A stretch of 64,000 nt of DNA from Qipengyuania xiapuensis (lineage in GTDB: Bacteria; Pseudomonadota; Alphaproteobacteria; Sphingomonadales; Sphingomonadaceae): positions 1,550,001 to 1,614,000 of the forward strand of contig NZ_JAIGNL010000001.1 in the NCBI RefSeq assembly GCF_019711395.1, read 5' to 3'. Position 1 is the first letter of the stretch. Every line of letters begins with the position of its first letter. Below, piece by piece: positions 54,903-64,000 of the stretch. The notes under the pieces were generated by a model, which was not told the origin of the DNA, did no database searches, and saw only the letters and a list, made by a program, of their open reading frames with translations. Position numbers and translations under genes: made by a program.

Positions 54903-55675
54903 GGGGATGCGCGCTCCGCAAGGATGGCAAGACCGTCGAGCGTCAGGTCGCTATCGACCTCGTCGAACATGTCGGTGATTTCGTCGAACAACAAGGCGAG
55001 GCCGCCAGTGGCCACGACGCGCGCCGGACGACCGATTTCGGCCTTCATGCGCGCCACCAGCCCCTCGATCAGGGCCACATAGCCCCAGAACACGCCGATC
55101 AGCATCTGGTCTTCGGTATTCCGGCCGATAACGCTTTTGCTCGACGGTTTCTCGATCGCGATGCGGGGAAGCTTTGCAGTGTTCCCGACCAGCGCATCGA
55201 GCGAAAGGTTGATGCCCGGTGCGATGATGCCGCCCTTGTAGGCACCGTTGAAGTCCACCGCATCGATGGTGGTGGCCGTCCCGAAATCGATGACGATCAG
55301 GTCGCCTTCGTATTTCTCGTGGGCGGCAATGGCATTGAGGGCCCGGTCTGCGCCCAGCGAGCGTGGTTCGTCGACATCCACTTCGATGCCCCAGTCCGCT
55401 TCGCCCGCGCCGGCGATCATCGGCTCGACATCGAAGTACTTGCGGGACAGGACGCTGAGATTGTGGATCGAGCGCGGGACGACCGAGCCGATGATGATCT
55501 GGTCGATATCCTCACGCGTGTAGCCTTCGATAGCGAGAAGCTGGAGCAGCCAGACCGCATATTCGTCACCGGTACGGCGGGCATCGGTCGCGATGCGCCA
55601 GCGCGCCTTGATCTCGCGCCCCTCGAACAGGGCAAAAACCACATTGGTGTTACCGACATCGGCTGCAAGCAGCAT
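54899..55675 (-). CDS. coaX: Type III pantothenate kinase
   Basis: This 258-residue kinase phosphorylates pantothenate, the first step to coenzyme A, without CoA feedback. The ASKHA-fold phosphate loops are visible: [16 protein letters not shown] at the start, and [11 protein letters not shown] near residue 130. Specific blocks are [17 protein letters not shown] and [20 protein letters not shown]. Length is normal. It follows birA by 3 bases and overlaps rnj. In this order, birA-coaX downstream of nuoN, it is common in alphaproteobacteria. Confidence 0.97.
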   Translation of the reverse strand: MLLAADVGNTNVVFALFEGREIKARWRIATDARRTGDEYAVWLLQLLAIEGYTREDIDQIIIGSVVPRSIHNLSVLSRKYFDVEPMIAGAGEADWGIEVDVDEPRSLGADRALNAIAAHEKYEGDLIVIDFGTATTIDAVDFNGAYKGGIIAPGINLSLDALVGNTAKLPRIAIEKPSSKSVIGRNTEDQMLIGVFWGYVALIEGLVARMKAEIGRPARVVATGGLALLFDEITDMFDEVDSDLTLDGLAILAERASP

Positions 55676-55678
55676 GGC

Positions 55679-56401
55679 TCAGCCCTCCTCTTCCGCAAGC
55701 ATCACGTCTCCGGCATGGATGACACGCTCCTCGCCTCCCGCCAAGCGAAGACGCAAGGCGCCCGCTTCGGTCAATCCAGCGAATGCGCCCGATATAGGCT
55801 CCTCACCCGGCGGATGGACATTGAGCGGGGTGCCATGCGCATGCGCAATGCTTTCCCAGCGGCGTACCAGCGGGTCGAGGCCGTAGGTACGCCAGCGCTC
55901 GAGCTCACGGTCGAAGCCGCTGGCCAACGAACTGGCAAAGGTGTCGCGATCAGGAGCCGGTCCGTATGACGACAAGGCCACCGTTCGACGATCTGGCAAG
56001 TCAGGAGCCGCGGCGAGATTCACGCCGATGCCGACAATGATCGCATCGCCCTCCCGCTCGAGCAGGATCCCGGCAAGCTTCGCACCGCCCAGCATGAGAT
56101 CGTTGGGCCATTTCAGTGACAGATTGCCCGGCGTCGAGATGAGCGGAACCACGGCCTCGTAGAGAGCCACACCTGCCAGCAAAGCCAGGCTCGAGGGCGC
56201 GGGATCGCGTTCATGCGGCCGGACGATAGTCGACCCCATGAAATTGCCGTGACCGTCGAACCAGGTGCGGCCCTGCCTACCCCGCCCCGCCGTCTGGCGG
56301 TCGGCGACGAGCCAGTACCCCTCACCCAGGGCTTCGCCCGCGCGCAATCGCGCGGCGAGGTCCGCATTGGTGCTGCCGGTTTCTGGGACCGTGTGGATCA
56401 A
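55679..56401 (-). CDS. birA: Biotin-[acetyl-CoA carboxylase] ligase
   Basis: This ligase of about 240 residues attaches biotin to the acetyl-CoA carboxylase carrier. Visible motifs are ETGSTNADLAARL, ADRQTAGRGRQGRTWFDGHG (biotinyl-AMP loop), LSLKWPNDLML and KLAGILLE with VGIGVNLA. There is no N-terminal helix-turn-helix, so it is a class I ligase without repressor function. TTG 56401 is the chosen start because it overlaps the nuoN stop as TTGA and gives the usual N-terminus; extension to 56494 lies inside nuoN. Confidence 0.94.
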   Translation of the reverse strand: MIHTVPETGSTNADLAARLRAGEALGEGYWLVADRQTAGRGRQGRTWFDGHGNFMGSTIVRPHERDPAPSSLALLAGVALYEAVVPLISTPGNLSLKWPNDLMLGGAKLAGILLEREGDAIIVGIGVNLAAAPDLPDRRTVALSSYGPAPDRDTFASSLASGFDRELERWRTYGLDPLVRRWESIAHAHGTPLNVHPPGEEPISGAFAGLTEAGALRLRLAGGEERVIHAGDVMLAEEEG

Positions 56402-57852
56402 GCGCCCAGGAACAGCGCCTGCGCTGCCGCATCCGCCGCTGTGCCGAGCCAAGGCGTCAGCAGGTAGCCGAGGGGCGAAACGATCAGGACACACAGGCCG
56501 AGAACGACCCAGTGCGATACCGGCGCCTTGGCAGGTGCTTCGCCTTTCGCCTCATCGAAGAACATCACCTTGACGAACTTGATGTAGTAGAAGGCGCCGA
56601 TCACGCTGGCAGCGATACCGATGGCGGCCAGAGCGATCATGTCTGCCTGGACAGCGGCCTGGAAGACGACGAACTTGCCCCAGAAGCCGAACAGCGGCGG
56701 AATGCCGGCGAGGCTGAACATGAGCGCAAGCAGGCACCACGCGAGTGCCGGGCTGCGCGTGGCAAGACCGCTGATGTCGTCGAAGGTCGCAAGGGGCTGG
56801 CCGTCTGCATCGCGCAGCATGAGCAGGGCAACGAAGCTGCCGATGGTCATGAAGACGTAGATGAACAGGTAGACCAGCACACCCGAAATGCCGGCAGCAG
56901 TTGCCGCTGCAAGACCGATCAGGATGAAGCCGACATTGTTGATCGACGAGTATGCGAGCAGTCGCTTGAGGTTCTGTTGGCCGATCGCGCCGAGAGCACC
57001 CACTACGATCGACGCGAGCGCCGCGAAGATCACGATCTGCTGCCATGCTTCGACCTGGCCACCGAAGGGCGAGGTCACCATGCGCACCATCATCGCGACA
57101 GCGGCTACCTTGGGCGCACTGGCGAAGAATGCGGTGACCGGCGTCGGCGCGCCTTCATAGACGTCGGGCGTCCACATGTGGAACGGAACGGCGGCGATCT
57201 TGAAGGCCATACCCGCCAGCACGAACACGACGCCGAACATCGCGCCGGTCGCGAAATCGGCAGTGAATGCCGCGCGGATGCCGTCGTAGCTGGTGGTGCC
57301 GGAGAAGCCGTAGACGAGGCTCACACCGTAAAGAATGATGCCCGAGGCGAGGCCGCCGAGAATGAAGTACTTGAGGCCTGCTTCGCTGGACTTCTCGTCC
57401 TTGCGCGCGAAGCTGGCGAGCACGTAGCTCGAGAGGCTCGAAAGCTCGAGACCGACATAGAGCGCCATCAGGTCGACGGCGGAAACCATGATGCCCATGC
57501 CCACCGCATTGAACAGCAGCAGCACTGCATATTCACCGCGGTAGCCACCCCGTCCCTCGAAATAGCGGGGCGCAACGATCAGGCAGGCAATGGTCGCAAG
57601 ATAGATCAGCGTCTTTGCGAAGAGCGCGAAGCCATCGACCCGGAGAAGGCCTCCGAATGCTTCTGCCGGGACGCCGCCATTGGGCAGCGACACCGAGAAG
57701 ATCAGCGCGCCGAACAGTGCAGCGACAGCGGCGATGGTGACGCCGCGCACGGCCTTGGCGCCGGTCCATGCCGTCACGAGCAGGAGGACAAGCGCGACGA
57801 CCGAAAGGCCGATCTCGGCGGCGGTCAGGTGAAGCGAAGCTGCGTAGTCCAT
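56398..57852 (-). CDS. nuoN: NADH-quinone oxidoreductase subunit N
   Basis: This 484-residue antiporter-like subunit of complex I has about fourteen transmembrane helices and takes part in proton pumping. Typical blocks are GLELSSLSSYVLASFARKD (with the essential Glu), FHMWTPDVYEGAPTPVTAF (Lys/His helix) and AYSSINNVGFILIGLA. AGIPPLFGFWGKFVVFQAAV is the broken-helix region. It starts one base overlapping the nuoM stop and ends overlapping birA. Confidence 0.97.
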   Translation of the reverse strand: MDYAASLHLTAAEIGLSVVALVLLLVTAWTGAKAVRGVTIAAVAALFGALIFSVSLPNGGVPAEAFGGLLRVDGFALFAKTLIYLATIACLIVAPRYFEGRGGYRGEYAVLLLFNAVGMGIMVSAVDLMALYVGLELSSLSSYVLASFARKDEKSSEAGLKYFILGGLASGIILYGVSLVYGFSGTTSYDGIRAAFTADFATGAMFGVVFVLAGMAFKIAAVPFHMWTPDVYEGAPTPVTAFFASAPKVAAVAMMVRMVTSPFGGQVEAWQQIVIFAALASIVVGALGAIGQQNLKRLLAYSSINNVGFILIGLAAATAAGISGVLVYLFIYVFMTIGSFVALLMLRDADGQPLATFDDISGLATRSPALAWCLLALMFSLAGIPPLFGFWGKFVVFQAAVQADMIALAAIGIAASVIGAFYYIKFVKVMFFDEAKGEAPAKAPVSHWVVLGLCVLIVSPLGYLLTPWLGTAADAAAQALFLGA

Positions 57853-59396
57853 CAGTGCGCTCCTTCCTTGTCGCCATCGTACTCGACGTAATTGGCGGCC
57901 GTTTCACGCGGCGTGCCTACGGCGAGTTCGCTGTCGTAATGCGGGGCAACGCTGGCAAGGCGGGCTTCGAGCGAAGCAATGTCTTGGCGCATGGGTGCAA
58001 GGAAGCTTTCCGGATAGACGCCCATCCACAGCACTGCGGCCGCGATCGGGGCGAGCATGGCCCATTCACGGGCATTGAGGTCGGGCATGGCTGCGGCATC
58101 GGCGTTCTTCTGCTCGCCAAATGCCACGCGGCGATAAAGGTACAGCATGTAGGCGGCACCGAGGATGATACCCGTCGTGCAGACCAGCGTCACGAAGGTC
58201 GAGACCTCGTAGATACCGGCCAGAGCCAGGAATTCGCCGACGAAGTTGCTGGTCCCCGGCAGGCCGATCGAGGCCATGGTGAACAGCAGGAAGAACAGTG
58301 CGTACTTCGGCATGTTGATCGACAGGCCGCCGTAGCGCGCGATCTCGCGGGTGTGCAGGCGGTCGTAGATAACGCCGACGCACAGGAAGAGAGCGCCCGA
58401 GACGAGCCCGTGGCCGAGCATGACCATCATCGCGCCTTCGAGCCCCTGCACATTGAAGGCGAACAGGCCGACGGTCACGATCGCCATGTGGGCAACCGAG
58501 GAATAAGCGATCAGCTTCTTCATGTCTTCCTGCACCAGCGCGACGAGCGATGTGTAGATCACCGCTACCATCGACAGGCCGAAGACCAGCCAGGCCAGAT
58601 CGGCACTCGCGTCGGGGAACATGGGCAGGCTGAAGCGGATGAAGCCATAGCCACCGAGTTTCAGCAGGACGCCGGCGAGGATAACCGAACCGGCAGTCGG
58701 TGCCTGGACGTGGGCGTCGGGCAGCCAGGTGTGAACCGGCCACATGGGCATCTTCACTGCGAAGCTGGCGAAGAATGCGAGCCACAGCCAGAACTGCGCG
58801 CCGACCGGGAAGTCGTACTGCATCAGCACCGGGATGCTCGACGTGCCCGCCTCGTTCACCATCCACAGCATCGCGATCAGCATCAGGACCGAGCCGAGCA
58901 GCGTGTAGAGGAAGAACTTATACGAAGCGTAGATGCGGTTATCGCCGCCCCACACACCGATGATCAGGTACATCGGGATCAGGCCGGCCTCGAAGAAAAT
59001 GTAGAACAGGAACAGGTCCTGTGCGGCGAAAACGCCGATCATCAGCACTTCCATGAGCAGGAAGGCGCTCATGTATTCGCCGACGCGCTTGCTGATCGAA
59101 TCCCAGCTGGCGAGGATGCAGATCGGCATCAGGAAGACGCTGAGCATGATCAGCATCAGCGCAATGCCGTCGATGCCGAGAGCGTATTCGAACCCGGCGA
59201 AGAGCTGCAGGTTCTCCTGGAACTGCCACTGGGCGCCGCCGATGTCGTAATTGATCCACAGCATCACGCCGAGCGCGAGGTCGATCAGCGTTGCGAACAG
59301 CGCGGTCATGCGCGCGGCAGGCGCGTCGAGGAACAGGCAGGCGATGGCCGCGATCAGCGGCACGGCGAGCATGAGCGAGAGGATGGGGAATTCCAT
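57852..59396 (-). CDS. nuoM: NADH-quinone oxidoreductase subunit M
   Basis: This 514-residue complex I antiporter-like subunit has about fourteen helices. The signature FYIFFEAGLIPMYLIIGVWGG carries the conserved Glu, PMWPVHTWLPDAHVQAPTAG is the Mrp-type block, and AYSSVAHMAIVTVGLFAFN and GLPGTSNFVGEFLAL follow. It sits between nuoL and nuoN with one-base overlaps on each side. The C-terminus has a short hydrophilic extension. Confidence 0.97.
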   Translation of the reverse strand: MEFPILSLMLAVPLIAAIACLFLDAPAARMTALFATLIDLALGVMLWINYDIGGAQWQFQENLQLFAGFEYALGIDGIALMLIMLSVFLMPICILASWDSISKRVGEYMSAFLLMEVLMIGVFAAQDLFLFYIFFEAGLIPMYLIIGVWGGDNRIYASYKFFLYTLLGSVLMLIAMLWMVNEAGTSSIPVLMQYDFPVGAQFWLWLAFFASFAVKMPMWPVHTWLPDAHVQAPTAGSVILAGVLLKLGGYGFIRFSLPMFPDASADLAWLVFGLSMVAVIYTSLVALVQEDMKKLIAYSSVAHMAIVTVGLFAFNVQGLEGAMMVMLGHGLVSGALFLCVGVIYDRLHTREIARYGGLSINMPKYALFFLLFTMASIGLPGTSNFVGEFLALAGIYEVSTFVTLVCTTGIILGAAYMLYLYRRVAFGEQKNADAAAMPDLNAREWAMLAPIAAAVLWMGVYPESFLAPMRQDIASLEARLASVAPHYDSELAVGTPRETAANYVEYDGDKEGAH

Positions 59397-61390
59397 CAGA
59401 AGAGCACCCAGGTGACAGCGGCGACGAGCCCGAGGAGCATCACCAGCGCATAGCTATAGAGATATCCGGTCTGGAACTTCTTGGCACCGACGGCGCCCTT
59501 CTCGACGACCCAGGCAACCCCGTTCGGACCGAAGCGGTCGATGGTGCCAATGTCGCCGAGTTTCCAGAACTGGCGGCCCAGCCAGAAGGCAGGGACGACG
59601 AAGAGGTAGTGGTAGAGCTCGTCGAAATACCACTTGTTGTAGAAGAAGCGGTAGATCGGTCCGAGCTGCTCGGCTGCCTTTCCGGGGATCGTGGTGTCCT
59701 TGATGTAGGCCAGCCACGCCACGAACAGGCCGATCAGCATGACCACGAAGGCAGCATACTTCACCCAGTAGGGCACTGCATGCATACGGTGGATCAGGTC
59801 TTCGTTGTAGAAGATCGAACCGTTCCAAAATGCTTCGCTGTCGAGGAAGGTCGGCGCGAACAGCTGGCCTGCCAGCACGGCACCGATCGACAGCACCCCG
59901 AGCGGAATCAGCATGGAAAGCGGGCTTTCGTGCGGGTGATAACCACCCGTCGTGTCTTCGCCGGCCTCTTCCGGTGTCTTGTGAACCGAGTGCTGGATGT
60001 GCTCGCTCTGGATCCAGCGCGGCTTGCCCCAGAAGGTGAGGAACATCAGGCGCCAGCTGTAGAAGCTGGTCAGCAAGGCGGCGAGCGTACCCATCCAGAA
60101 GGCGAAGTTGCCGAGCTCGGTACCGCGGCCATAGGCCACTTCGAGGATCGCATCCTTCGACCAGAAGCCGGCAAAGCCTGCACCGAGGTGATAGATACCG
60201 ACACCGGTGATCGCCAGGGTACCGGCCATCATCGCCCAGAAGGTGAGCGGGATTTCCTTACGCAGACCGCCGTAATAGCGCATGTCCTGCTCGTGGTGCA
60301 TCGCGTGGATGACCGAGCCTGCACCCAGGAACAGAAGCGCCTTGAAGAAGGCGTGCGTAAACAGGTGGAACATGGCTGCGCCATAAGCACCCACACCTGC
60401 TGCGAAGAACATGTAGCCCAGCTGCGAACAGGTCGAATAGGCGATGACGCGCTTGATGTCCCACTGCGTCGTGCCGACGGTAGCGGCAAAGATACAGGTG
60501 GCCGCACCGATGAAGGTCACGAGGCCGAGCGCGACGGGTGCCGTCTCGAACATCGGCGACAGGCGAACCACCATGAACACGCCCGCGGTCACCATGGTCG
60601 CGGCATGGATCAGCGCCGAAACCGGCGTCGGGCCTTCCATCGCGTCCGGCAGCCAGGTGTGCAGGCCGAGCTGTGCCGACTTACCCATCGCGCCGATGAA
60701 CAGGAGGATGCACAGGATATCCATCGTGTGCACGCGCATGCCGAGGAAGCCGATTGTCGCACCGCTCATGCCCGGGGCTGCTTCGAGGATCTCGGGGATC
60801 GATACCGTGCCGAAAACCAGGAAGGTGCCGAAGATACCGAGCATGAAGCCGAGATCGCCTACGCGGTTGACGACGAAGGCCTTGATCGCGGCGGCGTTCG
60901 CGCTGGGCTTCTTGAACCAGAAACCGATCAGCAGGTAGCTGGCGAGACCCACGCCTTCCCAACCGAAGAACATCTGCACGAGGTTGTCGGCGGTCACCAG
61001 CATGAGCATGGCGAAGGTGAAGAGCGAGAGGTAGGCGAAGAACCGCGGCTGGTCCGGGTCTTCCTCCATATAGCCCCAGCTGTAGAGGTGGACGAGCGCC
61101 GAGACGGTGTTGATCACCACCAGCATGACTGCAGTGAGCGTATCGACACGCAGTGCCCAGTCGAAGGCGAGATCGCCCGACTGCACCCAGGTGAGGACCG
61201 GAACGACGGTCGCTTCGGCGCTGCCGGTCACGAAGCCGAGGAAGATCGGCCAGCTCAGCAGCGCGCTGACGAACAGCGCGCCGGTCGTGATCGACTTGGC
61301 GAAGACGCTCGGTGCGCTCTTGTTGACGAGACCTGCAACGATGCTGGCAAGCAGCGGCAGGAAGACGATGGCGAGGATCTGGGCTTGCAC
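59396..61390 (-). CDS. nuoL: NADH-quinone oxidoreductase subunit L
   Basis: This 664-residue complex I subunit is the distal pump with the long lateral helix. It has about sixteen helices. [20 protein letters not shown] holds the conserved Glu, [20 protein letters not shown] the Lys/His motif, and [20 protein letters not shown] and [14 protein letters not shown] later blocks. The C-terminal 150 residues form the lateral arm, with [20 protein letters not shown]. It starts 6 bases after nuoK and overlaps nuoM by one base. Confidence 0.97.
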   Translation of the reverse strand: MQAQILAIVFLPLLASIVAGLVNKSAPSVFAKSITTGALFVSALLSWPIFLGFVTGSAEATVVPVLTWVQSGDLAFDWALRVDTLTAVMLVVINTVSALVHLYSWGYMEEDPDQPRFFAYLSLFTFAMLMLVTADNLVQMFFGWEGVGLASYLLIGFWFKKPSANAAAIKAFVVNRVGDLGFMLGIFGTFLVFGTVSIPEILEAAPGMSGATIGFLGMRVHTMDILCILLFIGAMGKSAQLGLHTWLPDAMEGPTPVSALIHAATMVTAGVFMVVRLSPMFETAPVALGLVTFIGAATCIFAATVGTTQWDIKRVIAYSTCSQLGYMFFAAGVGAYGAAMFHLFTHAFFKALLFLGAGSVIHAMHHEQDMRYYGGLRKEIPLTFWAMMAGTLAITGVGIYHLGAGFAGFWSKDAILEVAYGRGTELGNFAFWMGTLAALLTSFYSWRLMFLTFWGKPRWIQSEHIQHSVHKTPEEAGEDTTGGYHPHESPLSMLIPLGVLSIGAVLAGQLFAPTFLDSEAFWNGSIFYNEDLIHRMHAVPYWVKYAAFVVMLIGLFVAWLAYIKDTTIPGKAAEQLGPIYRFFYNKWYFDELYHYLFVVPAFWLGRQFWKLGDIGTIDRFGPNGVAWVVEKGAVGAKKFQTGYLYSYALVMLLGLVAAVTWVLF

Positions 61391-61396
61391 TGGTGC

Positions 61397-61702
61397 CTAT
61401 CCCTTCATCTGGTTCGCATCGTCGACCGCGATGGTGCCGCGGCCACGGAAGTAGATCATGAGGATGGCGAGACCGATGGCTGCCTCAGCCGCAGCAACGG
61501 TCAGGATGAACATCGCGAAGACCTGGCCGACCAGGTCGCCGAGGAAGGCGCTGAACGCGACCATGTTGATGTTCACCGCGAGCAGGATGAGCTCGATGGC
61601 CATCAGGATGATGATGATGTTCTTCCGGTTCAGGAAGATGCCGAGAACGCCGAGCACGAACAGCAGCGTGCTCACGACGACATAGTGTTCGATGCCGATC
61701 AC
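61397..61702 (-). CDS. nuoK: NADH-quinone oxidoreductase subunit K
   Basis: This 101-residue, three-helix complex I subunit has [20 protein letters not shown], then [20 protein letters not shown] with the essential membrane Glu, and [20 protein letters not shown] with the second Glu. The start is GTG 61702, overlapping the nuoJ stop as GTGA. A longer open frame runs to 62224 through nuoJ, but its N-terminal 170 residues are Arg/His-rich and not part of NuoK. Confidence 0.96.
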   Translation of the reverse strand: MIGIEHYVVVSTLLFVLGVLGIFLNRKNIIIILMAIELILLAVNINMVAFSAFLGDLVGQVFAMFILTVAAAEAAIGLAILMIYFRGRGTIAVDDANQMKG

Positions 61703-62319
61703 AGCTCGACCCCCTTGCCCACTTCGGGCTGTTTCATGACGGTAGCCTCGTCGGGATTGCGGCGGACCTGCTTGCCAATGTCCTGCTGCCCGCGCTTCGA
61801 CTTGGAAGGACGGTGCGTCAGGACGATCGCACCGATCATGGCGACCAGCAGGATGATGCCCGCGATTTCGAACAGGAAGATGTACTTCGAATATAGCAAC
61901 GCGCCGATGGCGGCGGTGTTGCTCTCGACCATGGCAGGAGCATCGCTCGCCGCCGCCGTACCGAGGTCGATTGCCCCGGCCTGGTAGGCGCCGATGCCGA
62001 GGACCAGCTCGGCAAGCAGGATGAGCGCGATCGCGATACCCAGCGGGAAGTTCTTCATGAAGCCGGCGCGCATTGCGGCGACATCGATGTCGAGCATCAT
62101 CACCACGAAGAGGAACAGCACGGCGACTGCGCCGACGTAAACGATGACCAGCAGCATCGCGATGAACTCGGCACCGACGAGCACCATGAGGCCTGCCGCG
62201 TTGAAGAACGCGAGGATGAGCCACAGCACCGAGTGCACGGGATTGCGCGCCGTGATTACCATCACGGCCGATGCAATCATGAGCACCGCGAAGAGATAGA
62301 AGGCGAAAGTCTGGATCAT
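61699..62319 (-). CDS. nuoJ: NADH-quinone oxidoreductase subunit J
   Basis: This 206-residue subunit has five helices. [20 protein letters not shown] and [24 protein letters not shown] are the NuoJ hallmarks; the pi-bulge helix [14 protein letters not shown] is involved in coupling. The C-terminal segment [18 protein letters not shown] is hydrophilic and basic. It starts 27 bp after nuoI and overlaps nuoK (GTGA). Confidence 0.97.
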   Translation of the reverse strand: MIQTFAFYLFAVLMIASAVMVITARNPVHSVLWLILAFFNAAGLMVLVGAEFIAMLLVIVYVGAVAVLFLFVVMMLDIDVAAMRAGFMKNFPLGIAIALILLAELVLGIGAYQAGAIDLGTAAASDAPAMVESNTAAIGALLYSKYIFLFEIAGIILLVAMIGAIVLTHRPSKSKRGQQDIGKQVRRNPDEATVMKQPEVGKGVEL

Positions 62320-62346
62320 AATGCCCCGGTTTCGGTTGCGGCGCGG

Positions 62347-62835
62347 TTAGCGATAGGGTGCGTCGGCTTCAAGGTTCGCGGCGATTGCCCGCTCCCACTT
62401 GTCACCATTCGCGAGCAGCTTGGCCTTGTCGTAAAGCAGCTCTTCGCGGGTTTCGGTTGCATATTCGAAGTTCGGACCCTCGACGATGGCATCGACCGGG
62501 CATGCTTCCTGGCAGAAGCCGCAGTAGATGCACTTGGTCATGTCGATGTCGTAGCGCGTGGTGCGGCGGCTGCCGTCCTCGCGCGGCTCGCTCTCGATCG
62601 TGATCGCCTGCGCCGGGCAGACGGCCTCGCACAGCTTGCAGGCGATGCAGCGTTCTTCACCGTTGGGATAACGGCGCAGCGCATGCTCGCCGCGGAAGCG
62701 CGGGCTGAGCGGGTTCTTTTCGAACGGATAGTTGATCGTCACCTTGGGCTTGAAGAAGTACTTCAGCGTGAGGGCGTGCGCCTTCACGAACTCCCAGAGG
62801 GTGAACGATTTGATGAAGTGGGTGACCGCGCTCAT
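62347..62835 (-). CDS. nuoI: NADH-quinone oxidoreductase subunit I
   Basis: This protein of about 162 residues holds two [4Fe-4S] clusters (N6a and N6b) that pass electrons toward N2. Both motifs are clear: [12 protein letters not shown] near residue 63, and [12 protein letters not shown] near 102. [16 protein letters not shown] is the conserved lead-in. The start is ATG 62835, which overlaps the stop of the preceding inserted gene as ATGA. A longer frame to 62859 would run into that gene. Confidence 0.97.
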   Translation of the reverse strand: MSAVTHFIKSFTLWEFVKAHALTLKYFFKPKVTINYPFEKNPLSPRFRGEHALRRYPNGEERCIACKLCEAVCPAQAITIESEPREDGSRRTTRYDIDMTKCIYCGFCQEACPVDAIVEGPNFEYATETREELLYDKAKLLANGDKWERAIAANLEADAPYR

Positions 62836-63317
62836 TGCTTCACCTCGGCCTTCTTGCATGTGCCTAGCATCACCATCTGGAATATCTCGCGGGTGTCGTC
62901 CTGCTGTTTCACCGACCCCATGGGGACCAGTGAGAAACTCGCCTTCTTGGCATTGATATCGGAAATCTCGACCATCGCTCCGCAGCCAAGCTCAGTGAAA
63001 AGGCAATTGCCTTCTTTGCTGGTCGAAAACGCAAACTGTCCAGGCGCCAGCGGAGTTGCATCATACTCACCACCAACGCCTACAGCATCCATGATCCCGG
63101 GATCGTGCGAAACCTTCAACGAACCCTCTTCATCACCTGGCCCGACGATGAACTTCCACTTGAAGACATCGCGTTGGTCGCGCGCGACATCGCTCGCGTT
63201 GTAGGACCATTTGCCATCATCGCTCATCAAGAGGATCTGCTTTTCGGCGACACAGTCGTATTCGGCCGCCGCCGAGCCAGTGAGAACCGAAGCCAGAATT
63301 AGTGCTGCGCCGATCAT
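62832..63317 (-). CDS. Secreted protein of unknown function inserted between nuoH and nuoI
   Basis: The 161-residue product begins with a Sec signal peptide, [18 protein letters not shown], with cleavage expected after residue 18. The mature part is beta-like, with [20 protein letters not shown] and [18 protein letters not shown]. Four Cys (22, 105, 112, 154) could form two disulfides. I know no family for it. ATGA overlaps tie it both to nuoH upstream and to nuoI downstream, so it is translated with complex I. Sampled lines (63001, 63061) are about 54 percent GC, lower than the 72 percent of a sampled nuoI line. A larger open frame up to 63581 is antisense-like noise over nuoH. Confidence 0.82.
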   Translation of the reverse strand: MIGAALILASVLTGSAAAEYDCVAEKQILLMSDDGKWSYNASDVARDQRDVFKWKFIVGPGDEEGSLKVSHDPGIMDAVGVGGEYDATPLAPGQFAFSTSKEGNCLFTELGCGAMVEISDINAKKASFSLVPMGSVKQQDDTREIFQMVMLGTCKKAEVKQ

Positions 63318-64000
63318 CCGTAATGCCCCGTCGCCATGAGGTAACCGGAAATGAGGACAACGAAGAGCAGACTGATCGGAAGGAAGACCTTCCAGCCCAG
63401 GCGCATCAGCTGGTCGTAGCGGTAGCGCGGTACGGTCGCCATGACCCAGCTGAACATGAAGAAGAAGAAGAAGGTCTTCAGCAGCAGCCAGACGATGCCC
63501 GGGATGTCGAACCAGGGGATCAGGTCGATGTTCAGCGGCGGCAGCCAGCCCCCGAAAAACAGGATGGCGTTGAGCATGCACATCAGCAGGATGTTGGCGT
63601 ATTCACCCAGCCAGAAGAGCGCGAAGCTCATCGAGCTGTACTCGGTCTGGTAGCCGGCAACAAGCTCGCTCTCCGCCTCGGTGAGGTCGAACGGCACGCG
63701 CTGCGTCTCTGCGAGGCAGGAGATGAAGAACATCACCCACATCGGGAAGAGCAGCAGGTTGAAGACGTAGCCGTTGACGATGCCGAAGCCATGGCCTTCC
63801 TGGGCCATCACGATTTCGCTCAGGTTGAAGGTGCCCGCGTAAAGCACCACGCAGACCAGGATGAAGCCGATGGAGACTTCGTAGCTGATCATCTGCGCCG
63901 ATGCGCGCATGGCCGAGAAGAACGGATACTTCGAGTTCGAAGCCCAGCCCGCCATGATGACGCCGTAAACCGACAACGAACTGATCGCGAGGATGTAGAG
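63314..64000 (-). CDS. nuoH: NADH-quinone oxidoreductase subunit H, 5' part outside window
   Basis: This is the C-terminal 228 or so residues of the NuoH quinone-site subunit; the frame runs open to the right edge. Recognisable parts are [20 protein letters not shown] with the quinone-chamber loop, [33 protein letters not shown] (the diagnostic Glu-rich loop) and the C-terminal [19 protein letters not shown]. The stop overlaps the start of the inserted secreted gene (ATGA). Confidence 0.97.
   Translation of the reverse strand, partial: LYILAISSLSVYGVIMAGWASNSKYPFFSAMRASAQMISYEVSIGFILVCVVLYAGTFNLSEIVMAQEGHGFGIVNGYVFNLLLFPMWVMFFISCLAETQRVPFDLTEAESELVAGYQTEYSSMSFALFWLGEYANILLMCMLNAILFFGGWLPPLNIDLIPWFDIPGIVWLLLKTFFFFFMFSWVMATVPRYRYDQLMRLGWKVFLPISLLFVVLISGYLMATGHYG

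Noticed and set aside
57768-61987. Very long plus-strand open frames (561 and 792 codons) opposite nuoM and nuoL
   Set aside because: Their products are His/Glu/Arg/Gln-rich with no domains, and they lie antisense to genes with clear complex I signatures. GC-rich third positions explain the lack of stops.
1-64000. CRISPR array, insertion sequences, prophage genes
   Set aside because: No regularly spaced repeats, transposase signatures or phage structural genes were found on either strand.

Overview
The window is chromosomal DNA from a GC-rich alphaproteobacterium, most likely order Sphingomonadales and plausibly Erythrobacteraceae. The lineage call is inference. It rests on a fused ispDF gene, a pyruvate dehydrogenase E1-beta with its own lipoyl domain, a GTTC-N7-GTTC LexA operator in front of lexA, DUF1178 and DUF1467 genes, an 880-residue TipN-like coiled-coil protein, and the run nuo-birA-coaX-rnj-DUF1467. 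There is no insertion sequence, prophage, integrase or CRISPR array. The content is mostly housekeeping, with small accessory islands between core genes.

Layout. 1-3655: the start of dusB (continuing beyond the left edge), then ispDF (isoprenoid precursors), a stand-alone CinA C-terminal domain, and the pair lipA-coq10/ratA. 3727-5656: three overlapping genes for an SbtA-type bicarbonate transporter, a PII-like SbtB protein and a beta-carbonic anhydrase, followed by an NYN/OST-HTH RNase-like gene. 6479-15464: a secreted TPR protein, gyrA, a TauD-family dioxygenase, a small secreted protein, a YhhN protein, trmFO, an EF-hand protein and a squalene/phytoene-synthase-like protein. 15604-18280: three Tad pseudopilin-like genes. 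18362-21279: pdhA-pdhB and ftsB. 21424-26215: hppD with a VOC gene, mscS, a haloalkane dehalogenase and an MFS transporter. Next come tRNA-Arg(CCT), DUF1178, a nitrilase and a glutaredoxin.

27942-28531 holds an hsp20 gene with a sigma-32-like promoter and a structured leader resembling a ROSE RNA thermometer. 28872-31798: tpiA-secG-pyrG. 32012-40664: ppiD-trpE, then a NAGPA-type lipoprotein, a prolyl iminopeptidase and an AT-richer YcxB-like gene, then trpGDC-moaC. 40670-43753: lexA with its promoter and operator, and convergent comEC. 43782-46519: gltX and gltA. 46571-50249: a histidine-kinase-like protein lacking the phospho-acceptor His, an unrecognised coupled partner, and a membrane protein with a nucleotidyltransferase-like N-terminus. 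50310-52952: the TipN-like gene. 52957-64000: a minus-strand run nuoH, an inserted secreted unknown, nuoI, J, K, L, M, N, birA, coaX, rnj and a DUF1467 gene. Nearly all of its junctions overlap.

The strongest leads are the sbtA-sbtB-carbonic anhydrase operon outside cyanobacteria, the unknown secreted protein translationally coupled inside the complex I operon, the His-less kinase with its coupled partner, the candidate ROSE element, and the TipN-like polarity factor. Several genes start with TTG or GTG, and many of those starts are supported by 4-base stop/start overlaps.
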